A stretch of 64,000 bases of DNA, taken from Paeniglutamicibacter cryotolerans (GTDB lineage: Bacteria; Actinomycetota; Actinomycetes; Actinomycetales; Micrococcaceae). Below the pieces are notes generated by a model. It made no database searches and was not told the DNA's origin. It saw only the letters and a program-made list of their open reading frames with translations. Positions 27,445 through 36,541 of this stretch are shown here, in pieces; the stretch's first letter is position 1, and the number at the start of each line of letters is the position of its first letter. Location: positions 310,001 through 374,000 of the forward strand of contig NZ_JACHVS010000001.1 of the NCBI RefSeq assembly GCF_014190875.1. Direction: 5' to 3'. Made by a program: the position numbers and the translations under genes.

Positions 27445-27800
27445 GACGGGCGCAGCAATGCCGCGGCGGGCATAGCACCCGTCGCGGCACTCCTGCTGCC
27501 CGGGCAATCGGGCATTCCTCCGAGCCGGAAGGATCCTGCCGGGTATCCCTTGTTCACCCCGCTCCATGTATCGATGCGGGAAATGGCCTCGGATTCCGAA
27601 CCCGCAATGTTCAACATTTCTCCAAAGGCAAGTCAATGTGACCATTGACGCATTCATTACCGAGGCATTTCGCCAGAGACTTCTCGAAAACAGGGAAACT
27701 CATGTACGTTTGCTCGAAATACACTGCCGGAATTCATGCAATCGCACCATAGGCCGGCCCCTAGACACTTTCAATGGCGAAAGAGACAAGGAATCACTCC
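27445..27800. other. intergenic region before ThDP enzyme
   Basis: 356 bp without a gene. The second half (27600-27740) is AT-richer and probably carries the promoter of the ThDP enzyme; TTGACG at about 27643 is a candidate -35 but no good -10 was found at standard spacing. Confidence 0.35.
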
Positions 27801-29480
27801 ATGACCCTCCTGGACACCACACCACTGGAATCGGCCCCTGCGGCACCAGCGCTGAAGTCGGCCGGACACATCATCGTCGACGCGCTCGTGGCGCACGGCG
27901 TCGAGCGCACCTACGTGATCCCGGGCGAAAGCTACCTCGAAGTCCTCGACGGGCTGCACAACTCCCCCATCGAGACGATCGTCTGCCGCCATGAGGGCGG
28001 CGCCGCCTACATGGCCGAGGCCGATGGCAAGATGCACCAGCGCCCCGGCATCGCCATGGTCACCCGTGGACCGGGTGCGGCAAACGCCCATGTCGGCCTG
28101 CACACCGCTTGGCAGGACTCGACCCCGATGGTGCTCTTCGTCGGGCTGATCCCCTTCGCCCACCGCGACCGCGAGGCCTTCCAGGAATTCGACATCAAGG
28201 CCTGGTTCGACACCGGCGCCAAGCGCGTGATGGTCCTGGACCACCCCGAGCGCGCCTCAGAAATCGTCGCCGAGGCCATGTTCGCCGCCATGAGCGGACG
28301 GCCGGGCCCGGTCGTGGTCGGCCTGCCCGAAGACATCATCCGCGAGATGGTCGACGCCACCGCGCACCCGATCATCCCGGTCGCCGACGGCGGCATGACT
28401 GTCACCGATTGGAAGGCGCTGCAGTCCGCACTGAAGGCCTCCGAGAAGCCGCTGTTCGTCGTGGGCGGCAACGACTGGACTCAAGAAGGCGCCACCGCGC
28501 TGACCGTCTGGCTCGAAGAGCACCAGATCCCCGCCGCTGTGGAATGGCGGTGCGAGGGCACCATCCCGTTCAGCTCGCCCTCCTACGTCGGTCCCATCGG
28601 CTATGGCCGCCCCAAGCCGACCTACGACCTGCTCGAGGAGACCGATCTGCTGGTCTTCGTCGGCACGGTCCCCGGCGACGTCATCACCGACGGCTTCCTG
28701 GTCCGCCAGGACTGGGACAAGAAGAACTTCCTGGTCACCATCGACCCGTCGCTGCGCGGCCGCTCCGGCGCCGTTTCGCACCAGATCGTCTCCAAGCCCG
28801 ATGTCTTCGTGCGTGACCTGATCATGATGGATCTTGCGGTGCGTCCCGCATGGCAGTCATGGACCGAGCGCATGCGCGGTGAACAGCTGAAGTTCGCTGC
28901 CCTTCCCTCTGCCACCCCGTCGGCGGGTCCGGCCCGCATGGACACCATGATGGCCAACCTCTGCGCCGGGCTGCCGCAGGACGCCATGATCACCCTCGGC
29001 GCCGGCGAGCACACCAACTGGGCCCACCGCTACTTCCCCACCGAGCGCTATGCCTCGATGGTCAGCGCCCGCAATGGCTCCATGGGCTACTCCGTACCCT
29101 CCGCCATCGCCGCCTCGCTGAACTTCCCGGGCCGCCGCGTGGTGACCATCGCCGGCGACGGCGAGTTCCTGATGAACGGCCAGGAACTGGCCACGGCGGC
29201 CCAGTACGGTGCGACCCCGCTGGTCATCGTGATGGACAACCAGGAATACGGCACGATCCGCACACACCAGGAGCGTCACTACCCGCAGCGCATCTCCGGC
29301 ACCCAGCTGAAGAACCCGGACTTCGCCCTGATGGCCCAGGCCTTCGGTGGATTCGGCATTCGCGTCGAAAACGACGCCGATGTCCCCGCTGCACTCGAGG
29401 CGGCGCTGGAAGCCATCGACGAGCAGGGCCAGTTCGCCCTGATCCACCTGATCGTCGAACAGCGCGTCAAGGCCTACTAA
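27801..29480 (+). CDS. ThDP-dependent enzyme, acetolactate synthase/decarboxylase superfamily
   Basis: A 559-residue three-domain ThDP enzyme. Catalytic Glu in CRHEGGAAYMAEADGK near residue 60, central domain with KPLFVVGGND, and the C-terminal ThDP signature GDGEFLMNGQELATA ... MDNQEYGTIR. Such proteins include acetolactate synthase, oxalyl-CoA and benzoylformate decarboxylases and others; no small ALS subunit follows, and the specific product cannot be named. The ATG at 27801 has AAGGA 8 bp upstream; an ATG at 27774 lacks one. It is 356 bp after the CoA-transferase, same strand, possibly its own unit. A 17-bp-stem terminator follows. Confidence 0.85.
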   Translation: MTLLDTTPLESAPAAPALKSAGHIIVDALVAHGVERTYVIPGESYLEVLDGLHNSPIETIVCRHEGGAAYMAEADGKMHQRPGIAMVTRGPGAANAHVGLHTAWQDSTPMVLFVGLIPFAHRDREAFQEFDIKAWFDTGAKRVMVLDHPERASEIVAEAMFAAMSGRPGPVVVGLPEDIIREMVDATAHPIIPVADGGMTVTDWKALQSALKASEKPLFVVGGNDWTQEGATALTVWLEEHQIPAAVEWRCEGTIPFSSPSYVGPIGYGRPKPTYDLLEETDLLVFVGTVPGDVITDGFLVRQDWDKKNFLVTIDPSLRGRSGAVSHQIVSKPDVFVRDLIMMDLAVRPAWQSWTERMRGEQLKFAALPSATPSAGPARMDTMMANLCAGLPQDAMITLGAGEHTNWAHRYFPTERYASMVSARNGSMGYSVPSAIAASLNFPGRRVVTIAGDGEFLMNGQELATAAQYGATPLVIVMDNQEYGTIRTHQERHYPQRISGTQLKNPDFALMAQAFGGFGIRVENDADVPAALEAALEAIDEQGQFALIHLIVEQRVKAY

Positions 29481-29500
29481 CAGCCACCGACATGCACCGG

Positions 29501-29542
29501 GCTGGTGCCGGTTCCATTCCAGGGGATGGAACCGGCACCAGC
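29501..29542. terminator. strong bidirectional terminator
   Basis: A perfect 17-bp stem, GCTGGTGCCGGTTCCAT (29501-29517) with ATGGAACCGGCACCAGC (29526-29542), and an 8-nt loop. It lies between the plus-strand ThDP gene and the convergent SGNH hydrolase. Confidence 0.9.
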
Positions 29543-29548
29543 TTGTCG

Positions 29549-30304
29549 TTAATGCCGATCGCGTTCCAGCTCATCGAGCAGGAAGGACGCCCAGTGACCG
29601 TATCCGGCGACCGAGGGATGGAAGTGGTCGGAGGCATAGAAATCATCGCCCAATGGAGGGTCCCCGGCGAATCCCACGAACCCGATGCCCAACTCGGCGC
29701 AGATCCGTGCCGAAACCGCATCCAGGCGCCGGGCCCGGCGTTCGAGGAATTCATTCAGCGGCACCGGCAGCGCCGGGAAGTTCCGGAACGGAGGCACGCC
29801 GGCGACCACGATTTCCCGGGACCGAACCGGTTCGATGAAGACGTCGATCACCAAGCGCAGGTCCCTGCCCCAGTGTCCCGGCAGCCGGCCGATCATGGCA
29901 TCGTTTGCACCGGCGGCCAAAAAGACGATATCCGGGTCGTGCTCCTGTATCAGGCCCAGCACTTCGCGCCTGATGCGCTCCATGGTGGCGCCGTTGGAGC
30001 CCTCGGCCTCCCAGGCCACGGGGCGGCTCCGGCGGGTCGACAGTCCCATGGCCAATTGCCCGGTCAACGCGACATCGTGGGTCGGGGCCCCGGTCCCCGC
30101 AACGGTGGATTCCCCGATCACCAGCAGCCGCAGCGGCACCCCGCCCGTTCCAGCGGCATCGGCCACGCCGCGCTTGGGTCCGGCAGCCTCGCCGAGCAAG
30201 GGGACCACCTTCTTGACATGCCGGCCCTGAAAATAAGCGGGTGCTGCCTGCACCGCATCCAGCCAGCCGTTGCGCATCATCTCGGTGGTCGGGAATGTCG
30301 TCAT
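29549..30304 (-). CDS. SGNH/GDSL-type hydrolase
   Basis: A 251-residue SGNH hydrolase. Block I is VIGESTVAG (Ser nucleophile, GES in place of GDS), block III AAGANDAM (Asn), and block V SDHFHPSVAGY (Asp and His). Members are esterases, lipases or carbohydrate deacetylases. No signal peptide, so probably cytoplasmic. The ATG at 30304 follows GGAGAGG by about 8 bp. It runs up to the shared terminator at 29501-29542. Confidence 0.88.
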   Translation of the reverse strand: MTTFPTTEMMRNGWLDAVQAAPAYFQGRHVKKVVPLLGEAAGPKRGVADAAGTGGVPLRLLVIGESTVAGTGAPTHDVALTGQLAMGLSTRRSRPVAWEAEGSNGATMERIRREVLGLIQEHDPDIVFLAAGANDAMIGRLPGHWGRDLRLVIDVFIEPVRSREIVVAGVPPFRNFPALPVPLNEFLERRARRLDAVSARICAELGIGFVGFAGDPPLGDDFYASDHFHPSVAGYGHWASFLLDELERDRH

Positions 30305-30412
30305 CGCCGGGCCTCTCCCCATTATGCTTTCCCTTTGCCGGCCTGCACCTTCGTCACCTATGCGGTTCCGGTGGGGCCCACCCTTTCAGGCTCGACCCAT
30401 CTGCGGCCACTG

Positions 30413-31240
30413 TCAACGCATCGATGCAGCCAGCGTCGCGGCAACCTCAAACCGCGGTTCGCCCTCCGCACGAATGAGCAGCGTCGTGGCTGCCGGGTCC
30501 GGTACGCCGGGGAAACTGACCTGCAGCACGTCATCCAGTGGCGGGAGGGCCCATTGGGCGACCGGGATGCCGAAGTCGGTGCCCCGACCGTCATCCAGCC
30601 GCAATACGGGCTGCCTCCCGCCCCGCCAGAAACCGGCCGCCTCCGGAACCCGGAAGCGCAACGTCGTATGGCCCCGGTCAATGTCGATGAGGTTCAACAA
30701 GAGGGGTTGCTCGATGCCGATGTCGATTTCCAGCGACAGCGGGATCATCCGCGCCGCGTCCGGGCCGGGCTTGACGCTGGCGGCCAACCGGGCGATGCCA
30801 GCGCTGTTGATGGTCTCCACGGTGAAACCGAGCTCGGGAACGGAGTCGAAGTAGGCGTAGGCCACCCCGGCGCCCACGGCTGAATCCCCCGCCTGCGCCA
30901 CCGCCATGCCCTGGTCCGCCAGTTCCAGCATGGCGGCGGTCTGGTCTTCGACTTGGAAGCGCAGGTGGTGGATGCCCTCGCCGCGCTGCTGCAGGAAGTC
31001 ATCCCAGACGTTCTCGCTGCCCAACGGGGCAATGAACTGAAGTTCGATGCCGAAGTGGCTGTAGACCAGCGACTCCATCGCCGTGTCGACGATTTCCCCG
31101 CGGTAGCTGACTCCCTCGTAGTTGTTCACGGAGGTCGCCGTGGGCAGGATGCCGAAGATCGCCTCCATGGATTCGCGGACCCTCTCCAGGTGCCGCACGA
31201 CGATCCCGATCTGGTCCAGGGCCCCGAAATTCCGATTCAT
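30413..31240 (-). CDS. VOC family protein (methylmalonyl-CoA epimerase-like N-terminal half)
   Basis: A 275-residue protein. The N-terminal 140 residues look like a vicinal-oxygen-chelate domain (LDQIGIVVRHLERVRESM; GIHHLRFQVED with a metal-ligand His; ELQFIAPLG with a Glu), similar to methylmalonyl-CoA epimerase or glyoxalase. The second half may be a divergent VOC domain. Start at 31240 preferred over 31300 because GGAG lies upstream. No operon partner suggests the substrate. Confidence 0.7.
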   Translation of the reverse strand: MNRNFGALDQIGIVVRHLERVRESMEAIFGILPTATSVNNYEGVSYRGEIVDTAMESLVYSHFGIELQFIAPLGSENVWDDFLQQRGEGIHHLRFQVEDQTAAMLELADQGMAVAQAGDSAVGAGVAYAYFDSVPELGFTVETINSAGIARLAASVKPGPDAARMIPLSLEIDIGIEQPLLLNLIDIDRGHTTLRFRVPEAAGFWRGGRQPVLRLDDGRGTDFGIPVAQWALPPLDDVLQVSFPGVPDPAATTLLIRAEGEPRFEVAATLAASMR

Positions 31241-31434
31241 GCTCAGCTCCGTCTCCTCCACGGCTCCCATCGTGGATTCCGCCGGTTCAAGCCTACCCAC
31301 CGGCGCACGACCCGTTGGTTCCAGCCCCCCCCATTCTTAACCCGAAGTGCTCCGTGGGGCCACCCGGGTCCCCGATCGCCGGGTGGCCCCGGGAGAATCT
31401 ACTTCTCAGCTGCGGCCCGTCTGCGCTGAACATA

Positions 31435-31686
31435 ATGTTCTCCCTGGGCCCGGTCAGGACTCGACGCATCGCAGTGGCGCTGACGGTCCTCCTGGTGCCG
31501 GCGGCCGGAGTCACTTGGATGATTCGGCAAGCGGCCACCCCGCCCTCCGTGGATCTGGGCCCGGGTATCGTGCTTGGCAAAGGGCCCCTCACCCCCGTTC
31601 CCACACCGCCCGGCGCCGGTGAAGCCACTGCCTCGGCGGGTCCTTTGCTGGTGCCTATCCATACCCAGCAGGGAGGTTCCAGGTGA
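31435..31686 (+). CDS. small membrane-anchored exported protein
   Basis: An 83-residue protein: short basic N-terminus (MFSLGPVRTRRIAVALTVLL) forming a single helix or signal anchor, then a proline/threonine-rich external tail (PTPPGAGEATASAGP). No family function known. It lacks a convincing ribosome site but the translation is typical of small actinobacterial exported proteins. It is convergent with the phosphotransferase gene at 31717. Confidence 0.5.
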   Translation: MFSLGPVRTRRIAVALTVLLVPAAGVTWMIRQAATPPSVDLGPGIVLGKGPLTPVPTPPGAGEATASAGPLLVPIHTQQGGSR

Positions 31687-31716
31687 AACAACGAGGAGAG
31701 CCCGACGGGAAGGCTC

Positions 31717-32943
31717 TCATGCTCGGCGCAGCAGCTCCTCGGCAATGACAATCCGGTCCAAGGCCAGGGTTTCCCAGTCGGGGTCCTCCTCGTCCCGGGC
31801 CCCGGCCACGAGCGAGAGCACCACTGCGGCGGACCGCGCGTAGAAGCCGGCCGGATCGGTGTCCCGGCGTTCCAGTTCGGAGGCAAAAGCCCGCGCGTAG
31901 TCGTTCAGGTACCCGTCGACATCGACATAGCGGCCGTCGATTCCGGGCAGCACTGCTAGATGCCCGATGAAACAGGCCAGGTCGTCCACCAGGTATCCGG
32001 GGCCGGCCGAATCGATGTCCAGCAGCCCGGTGATCTTCCCCCCGGCCACGAAGATGTTCGCCTCATAGAAATCACCGTGGCTGGGAACCAGCGGTCCTCG
32101 GCGCGCCGAATCCAGTACGACGTCAATCCTGCTGCCCAGAGCGCGGATCCTTTGCTCGGCGGCGGGCAGGGCGGTGACTGCCGCCAGCACGTACCATTCG
32201 AGCCTGTCGCTCCAGGATTCACGCACCGGAACATCCATGAGACCCTGCGGCAGCGAGTCGAGCAGGGCAACGATGCGTTCGGGTGAAAGCGGCAGCACAC
32301 CGGAATGCATCAGGTCCTCAGCCAGCGGCATTCCCGCAACCCGGCGCAGGGCCAGCACCTCCGCAACGGGGAGACCCGCCGGCACCGGAGCCGGAATGCC
32401 CACCGCCAGCAGCATCTCGTGCTTGGCGTGCATGACAGCGGCATCCCTGCGCAACACCTTCAGGAAGAGCTCTTCCCCGTCGTCGAAACGCGCCAGCATC
32501 ACGGCCCGCCGCAGCGGTCGATAGGTCAGGGTCCGCAGGTCCTCGAGCCGGCGCCCGCCACCCCAGGTTTCGCCGACGGCCTCCGGGGTGGTGGCCAGGC
32601 CGAGCCCCGGCAGCATCGGATCCGCCGGATGCAGCCAGACCACAACGCGTCCGTTGGGGCCTTCCAGCGTGACGGTTCCCTCCGGTACCCGGGGCAGCTT
32701 CTCCGCCGTGGCCCCAAGATAGATGGTTTCGGCGTCCCCCACGACCTCGAAGACGCCGGAAACCCCCGCGCCTGGACGGTGGTGGACCTCCACGAGGCTC
32801 ACATCGGGATCGCCCCCGATCACACCCGAGGACACCTCCGACAACAACGCGAGGAGCTCACCGGAGGAGAAGAAGTCCAGTTGTTCACGTTCGGACCAGC
32901 CGACGACGCTCTCAGCAGCTGCGGATTCAGGCAAGGGGCTCAT
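31717..32943 (-). CDS. aminoglycoside phosphotransferase-family kinase
   Basis: A 408-residue kinase-like protein. The APH catalytic loop is SHGDFYEANIF near residue 285 and the metal-binding loop LLDIDSAGPG follows 15 residues later. An N-terminal region of about 150 residues precedes the kinase fold. Many such proteins phosphorylate small metabolites (for example choline, homoserine, maltose) rather than antibiotics, so resistance should not be assumed. No neighbouring gene points to a substrate. Confidence 0.8.
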   Translation of the reverse strand: MSPLPESAAAESVVGWSEREQLDFFSSGELLALLSEVSSGVIGGDPDVSLVEVHHRPGAGVSGVFEVVGDAETIYLGATAEKLPRVPEGTVTLEGPNGRVVVWLHPADPMLPGLGLATTPEAVGETWGGGRRLEDLRTLTYRPLRRAVMLARFDDGEELFLKVLRRDAAVMHAKHEMLLAVGIPAPVPAGLPVAEVLALRRVAGMPLAEDLMHSGVLPLSPERIVALLDSLPQGLMDVPVRESWSDRLEWYVLAAVTALPAAEQRIRALGSRIDVVLDSARRGPLVPSHGDFYEANIFVAGGKITGLLDIDSAGPGYLVDDLACFIGHLAVLPGIDGRYVDVDGYLNDYARAFASELERRDTDPAGFYARSAAVVLSLVAGARDEEDPDWETLALDRIVIAEELLRRA

Positions 32944-33032
32944 GCCGTTCAGTATTACAGCTTCCCCCCCCCATGACCCGTTGCATGTCCCCCATTGGTC
33001 GAGTATCGGTGCAGATGGGTTAGCGTTTCCTT

Positions 33033-33617
33033 ATGAACAAGCCCGACCCGCCAACGCCCCACGACCACCAGCCCGATGGTGATTCGTTGGCTGGACGGTA
33101 TGGAAGCAGGCCGGTTCCCGGGCACTTCCGCGTGACTTTCGGGCTGTTTGCCTTCGCCAAGGGCTGGGCGGTCACCTACATCGCCTGGGCCGCCCTGACC
33201 CTGCTGATCAGCATCGCCAGCTCGCTGGCCGCGGGCGACGACTCGGCGGTGGACTTCTGGGGCCTGGTGCTGGCGTTCAGCTTGTTCATTGCCGTCTTCA
33301 TCGGCACCCCGGTGGCCCTGGTCTTCGGCCTGCTGCTGCGCGTGGTCCGCCGCCAATGGGTACATGTCGCTGCCTTCTTCTTCGGGTTTGCCATCCTGAC
33401 CTTCGCCGTCATGCAACTGACCATTCCCTGGACCTCGCTGCGCATGCCCTTCCTTTATGCGGTGTCGGTCGGGTTCTGCGCGGCCGTGGGGCGGGCTTCG
33501 GTGATCAAGGACGTGAACGTGCATCCGGTTCCGGACCTGCACCTGCCCGGGCCACCGCCGGCAACCGGACAGATCGGCAAGACCCGGCAACCCCGCCAGG
33601 GACCGCTCCCCCACTGA
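33033..33617 (+). CDS. small multipass membrane protein
   Basis: A 194-residue protein with four hydrophobic helices (roughly residues 45-160), a hydrophilic N-terminus rich in Pro, His and Asp, and a basic proline-rich C-terminus. No family recognised. It stands alone; a terminator at 33655-33700 separates it from convergent paaZ. Confidence 0.65.
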   Translation: MNKPDPPTPHDHQPDGDSLAGRYGSRPVPGHFRVTFGLFAFAKGWAVTYIAWAALTLLISIASSLAAGDDSAVDFWGLVLAFSLFIAVFIGTPVALVFGLLLRVVRRQWVHVAAFFFGFAILTFAVMQLTIPWTSLRMPFLYAVSVGFCAAVGRASVIKDVNVHPVPDLHLPGPPPATGQIGKTRQPRQGPLPH

Positions 33618-33654
33618 CTGGGCGATCCCCGCTCCAATCACCCCCGAGAACGAC

Positions 33655-33700
33655 AAGGCGTCGGCCGCTGCACCCTTTCGGGAGCTGCTGCCGACGCCTT
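33655..33700. terminator. bidirectional terminator between membrane gene and paaZ
   Basis: Perfect 11-bp arms AAGGCGTCGGC (33655-33665) and GCCGACGCCTT (33690-33700), with extra GC-rich pairing in the loop. Followed by TCTC on the plus strand. Confidence 0.75.
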
Positions 33701-33728
33701 CTCTGGGGACGAACCAGAACCTGAAGGA

Positions 33729-35855
33729 CTACTTCCAGTTCTTGTAGGTCACGTCTTCCTTTTCCACCAGGGTCAGCACATCGTAGGTTGCCACGATTTC
33801 GCCGTCCTGGTTGTTGATGACAGCATCCCAGGCAACCTCTCCGTATTCGTCCGTCACGCGCGGGGTGATCTTCTTCGCCGTCAGCGTGACGCGGATCGAA
33901 TCGCCGGCAGGGACCGGGGTGATGAAGCGCAGGTTCTCCAGGCCGTAGTTGGCCAGGACCGGGCCCGGGGCCGGCTGGACGAAGAGTCCGGCGGCCCAGG
34001 AGACCAGCAGGTAGCCGTGCGCGACGATGCCCGGGAAGAACGGGTTGGCTTCCGCTGCCGCATTGTCGACGTGCGCGTAGAAGGTATCACCGGTTTCGTG
34101 GGCGAAGGCAGTGATTTCCTCCAGCGAGACCCGGCGCAGCGGCGAGGCGAAGGCATCGCCGATGTTCAGCTCGGCCAGCGACTTGCGGAACGGGTGGATC
34201 GCACCTTCCACTGCCCCGAATTCGGCAGCACCGGCGATGACGCGGTCCGCGCCGGTGTGCCAGACGCCGGTCACGGCCGTCAGCAGGTTCGGGGAACCCT
34301 GGATGGCCGTACGCTGCATGTGGTGCTTCACGGCGCGGATGCCTCCCAGCTCTTCGCCGCCGCCGGCGCGGCCCGGTCCACCGTGGACCAGGTGCGGAAC
34401 CGGGGAGCCGTGGCCCGTGGAGGAACGCGCGGTTTCGCGGTTGAGCATGTGCACGCGACCGTGGTGGGCTGCGATGCCGGTGGTCAGCACGCGGGCGGTT
34501 TCGCCGTCGTTGGTGCAGACAGTGGCCACCAGCGAGCCGGAGCCCATGGCCGCCAGTTCGATGGCCTCATCCAGGTCGGCGTAACCGATCACGGAACTGA
34601 CCGGGCCGAAGGCCTCGAGCCCGTGTACCGCCTGGTTGCGGACATCGTCCCAGGTGAGTAGCAACGGGGACATGAAGGCACCGGCGTCGACCACGGAATC
34701 CTCGCCCGAAGTGCTGCGCACCACCGGTGCATCAAGTGTGCCGTAAGCCAGCTCGCCGCCGGCGGCGATCATCTCTTCCACCGCGCCGCGCACGTCGCGC
34801 AGCTGCTCCAGGGAGGCCAGGGCTCCCATGGTGACGCCCTCGGCGCGCGGGTCGCCCACCACGATGCGCGCATCCAGGCGGGCGCCGACTGCTGCGACCA
34901 CATCCGGGACCATGCCCTGCGGCACGATGGCCCGGCGGATGGCGGTGCACTTCTGGCCGGCCTTGACCGTCATCTCGGTGACCATCGACTTGACGAAGGC
35001 GTCGAACTCGGGGGTGCCGGGGACGGCATCCGGGCCGAGGATCGCGGCGTTCAGCGAGTCGGTTTCGCAAGTGAAGCGCACGCCGCCCTCGACGACGTTC
35101 ACGTGGGCCTTCAGCGAGTTGGCCGTGGAGGCCGAACCGGTGAACGCGAGCACGTCGCGGTAGTCCAGTTCGTCCAGCAGGGTGCGGGCCGAGCCGGAGA
35201 TCAGCTGCAGCGAGCCCTCGGGCAGCAACCCGGATTCGACCATCAGGCGCACGGCCGCCTCGGCGACGTAGCCGGTCGGGGTGGCGGGCTTGGCGATGGT
35301 CGGAACGCCGGCGATGAAGGCCGGGGCGAACTTCTCCAGCATGCCCCACACCGGGAAGTTGAAGGCGTTGATCTGGGCGGCGACGCCCGGGATGCGGGTG
35401 TAGATGTGCTCGCCGGCGAACGAACCGTCCTTGGAGAGCACCTCCATCGGCCCGTCGAGGATGACGTTCGAGTTCGGCAGTTCGCGGCGTCCCTTGGAGG
35501 AGTATGTGAACAGCACGCCAATGCCGCCGTCGATGTCGACCATCGAGTCGATCTTCGTGGCACCTGTCTGGAAGGACAGCGCGTAGAGCTCCTCGCGGCG
35601 GGCGTTGAGGTACTGGGCCAGTTCCTTCAGCACCAGGGCACGCTCGTGCAGGCTCAGCTTGCCAAGCTCACGCTGGCCGACGGTGCGGCCGTAGTTGACC
35701 ATGCCGGCCAGGTCCAGTCCGTCCGAATTAACGCGGGCGAGCAGTTCGCCGGTGTTGGCATCGAGCACCTGGGTGCCTGCGGGATCGCCCGCAGGGGTCC
35801 ACCATTGCCCTTGTGCATAGCTGGGAACTAGCTGGGCCATTGGAGAAGTCGTCAT
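33729..35855 (-). CDS. paaZ: PaaZ: bifunctional oxepin-CoA hydrolase / 3-oxo-5,6-dehydrosuberyl-CoA semialdehyde dehydrogenase
   Basis: A 708-residue fusion. Residues about 1-520 are an aldehyde dehydrogenase (INAFNFPVWGMLEKFAPA; CETDSLNAAILGP with the catalytic Glu; AGQKCTAIRRA with the nucleophilic Cys). Residues about 555-700 are a MaoC-like (R)-hydratase (FASPLRRVSLEEITAFA; FFPGIVAHGYLLVSWAAGL) that opens the oxepin ring. Both halves are intact, so the protein can make 3-oxo-5,6-dehydrosuberyl-CoA without releasing the reactive aldehyde. The ATG at 35855 has AAGGA 7 bp upstream, and a PaaR-type operator overlaps the region just upstream. Confidence 0.95.
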   Translation of the reverse strand: MTTSPMAQLVPSYAQGQWWTPAGDPAGTQVLDANTGELLARVNSDGLDLAGMVNYGRTVGQRELGKLSLHERALVLKELAQYLNARREELYALSFQTGATKIDSMVDIDGGIGVLFTYSSKGRRELPNSNVILDGPMEVLSKDGSFAGEHIYTRIPGVAAQINAFNFPVWGMLEKFAPAFIAGVPTIAKPATPTGYVAEAAVRLMVESGLLPEGSLQLISGSARTLLDELDYRDVLAFTGSASTANSLKAHVNVVEGGVRFTCETDSLNAAILGPDAVPGTPEFDAFVKSMVTEMTVKAGQKCTAIRRAIVPQGMVPDVVAAVGARLDARIVVGDPRAEGVTMGALASLEQLRDVRGAVEEMIAAGGELAYGTLDAPVVRSTSGEDSVVDAGAFMSPLLLTWDDVRNQAVHGLEAFGPVSSVIGYADLDEAIELAAMGSGSLVATVCTNDGETARVLTTGIAAHHGRVHMLNRETARSSTGHGSPVPHLVHGGPGRAGGGEELGGIRAVKHHMQRTAIQGSPNLLTAVTGVWHTGADRVIAGAAEFGAVEGAIHPFRKSLAELNIGDAFASPLRRVSLEEITAFAHETGDTFYAHVDNAAAEANPFFPGIVAHGYLLVSWAAGLFVQPAPGPVLANYGLENLRFITPVPAGDSIRVTLTAKKITPRVTDEYGEVAWDAVINNQDGEIVATYDVLTLVEKEDVTYKNWK

Positions 35856-35865
35856 CGACGGGTCC

Positions 35866-35887
35866 TTCCTGAACGATCGGTCAGTAT
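35866..35887. promoter_or_regulatory. PaaR-type operator between paaZ and a divergent thioesterase
   Basis: On the minus strand the core reads ACTGACCGATCGTTCAGG, one base different from the paaA operator. It lies 11 bp upstream of the paaZ start and 80 bp upstream of the divergent thioesterase start, so one site could control both. Confidence 0.75.
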
Positions 35888-35967
35888 TAGCATCCACAGT
35901 ACAGTATGGGGCAGTACCAGTCACCGGCCCGGGACCCGTTAGCCCCGGATGACAAGGAGTATGACGC

Positions 35968-36408
35968 ATGAGCGAGCAGCGCCCGACAGCCCCCACGCCC
36001 GAGTCGATGACCGACGGGACATGGATGATCGCCCTGGGCGAACTGGACCTCAAGATGGGCATCAAAATCGTCGAAGAATCGGTGCAAAAGGTCGTTGCCA
36101 CCATGCCGGTCGAGGGGAACCGGCAGTCCTTCGGGCTGTTGCACGGCGGCGCATCGCTGGCGGTCGGTGAGGCCGTCGGCTCCTGGGCGGCAGTCAAGCA
36201 CGCCTCCACCATGGGCAAGTCCGCCGTCGGAGTCGATGTCTCGGCCACCCACCACAAGGGCGCCCGCGAGGGGACGATCACCATCACTGCCACCCCGATC
36301 AGCCTGGGCCGGCGCATGACCAGCCACCAGGTAGTGCTTCAGAACGAGGCCGGCGAGCGCCTATGCACGATGCGGATCACCAACCTGGTCATCGACATCA
36401 GGAAGTAG
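35968..36408 (+). CDS. hotdog-fold thioesterase (PaaI/YdiI-like)
   Basis: A 146-residue hotdog thioesterase: SFGLLHGGASLAVGEAVGS (catalytic region) and VGVDVSATHHKGAREG. The pattern is nearer to YdiI/MenI-type 1,4-dihydroxy-2-naphthoyl-CoA or entH-type enzymes than to the PaaI at 15807. Divergent from paaZ with a PaaR-type operator in between, so a role in clearing phenylacetate-pathway CoA esters is plausible. Its last 16 codons are duplicated 727 bp downstream (see repeats). Confidence 0.85.
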   Translation: MSEQRPTAPTPESMTDGTWMIALGELDLKMGIKIVEESVQKVVATMPVEGNRQSFGLLHGGASLAVGEAVGSWAAVKHASTMGKSAVGVDVSATHHKGAREGTITITATPISLGRRMTSHQVVLQNEAGERLCTMRITNLVIDIRK

Positions 36409-36412
36409 GCCG
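36363..36412. repeat. 50-bp direct repeat, copy 1 (3' end of thioesterase)
   Basis: Matches 37090-37139 with one mismatch (position 5) and 45 identical bases in a row. Copy 1 includes the stop codon of the thioesterase gene. Core begins CGATGCGGATCACC and ends GGAAGTAGGCCG. Confidence 0.9.
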
Positions 36413-36541
36413 ACCGCGTTGTCCTACAGCGGCCGGGGAGCCCACGTGAAACGCCGCCCGGTGCGCCACGCCTCGACATGCATCGTTTTCGTGGGAGCCT
36501 ATGAACACCTTGGTACGATGCCGACGCGGAACGGATGACTC

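Noticed and set aside
31717..32943. Antibiotic-resistance gene call for the aminoglycoside phosphotransferase-family protein
   Set aside because: The kinase loops are shared with many metabolite kinases; nothing in the sequence or neighbours shows an aminoglycoside substrate.
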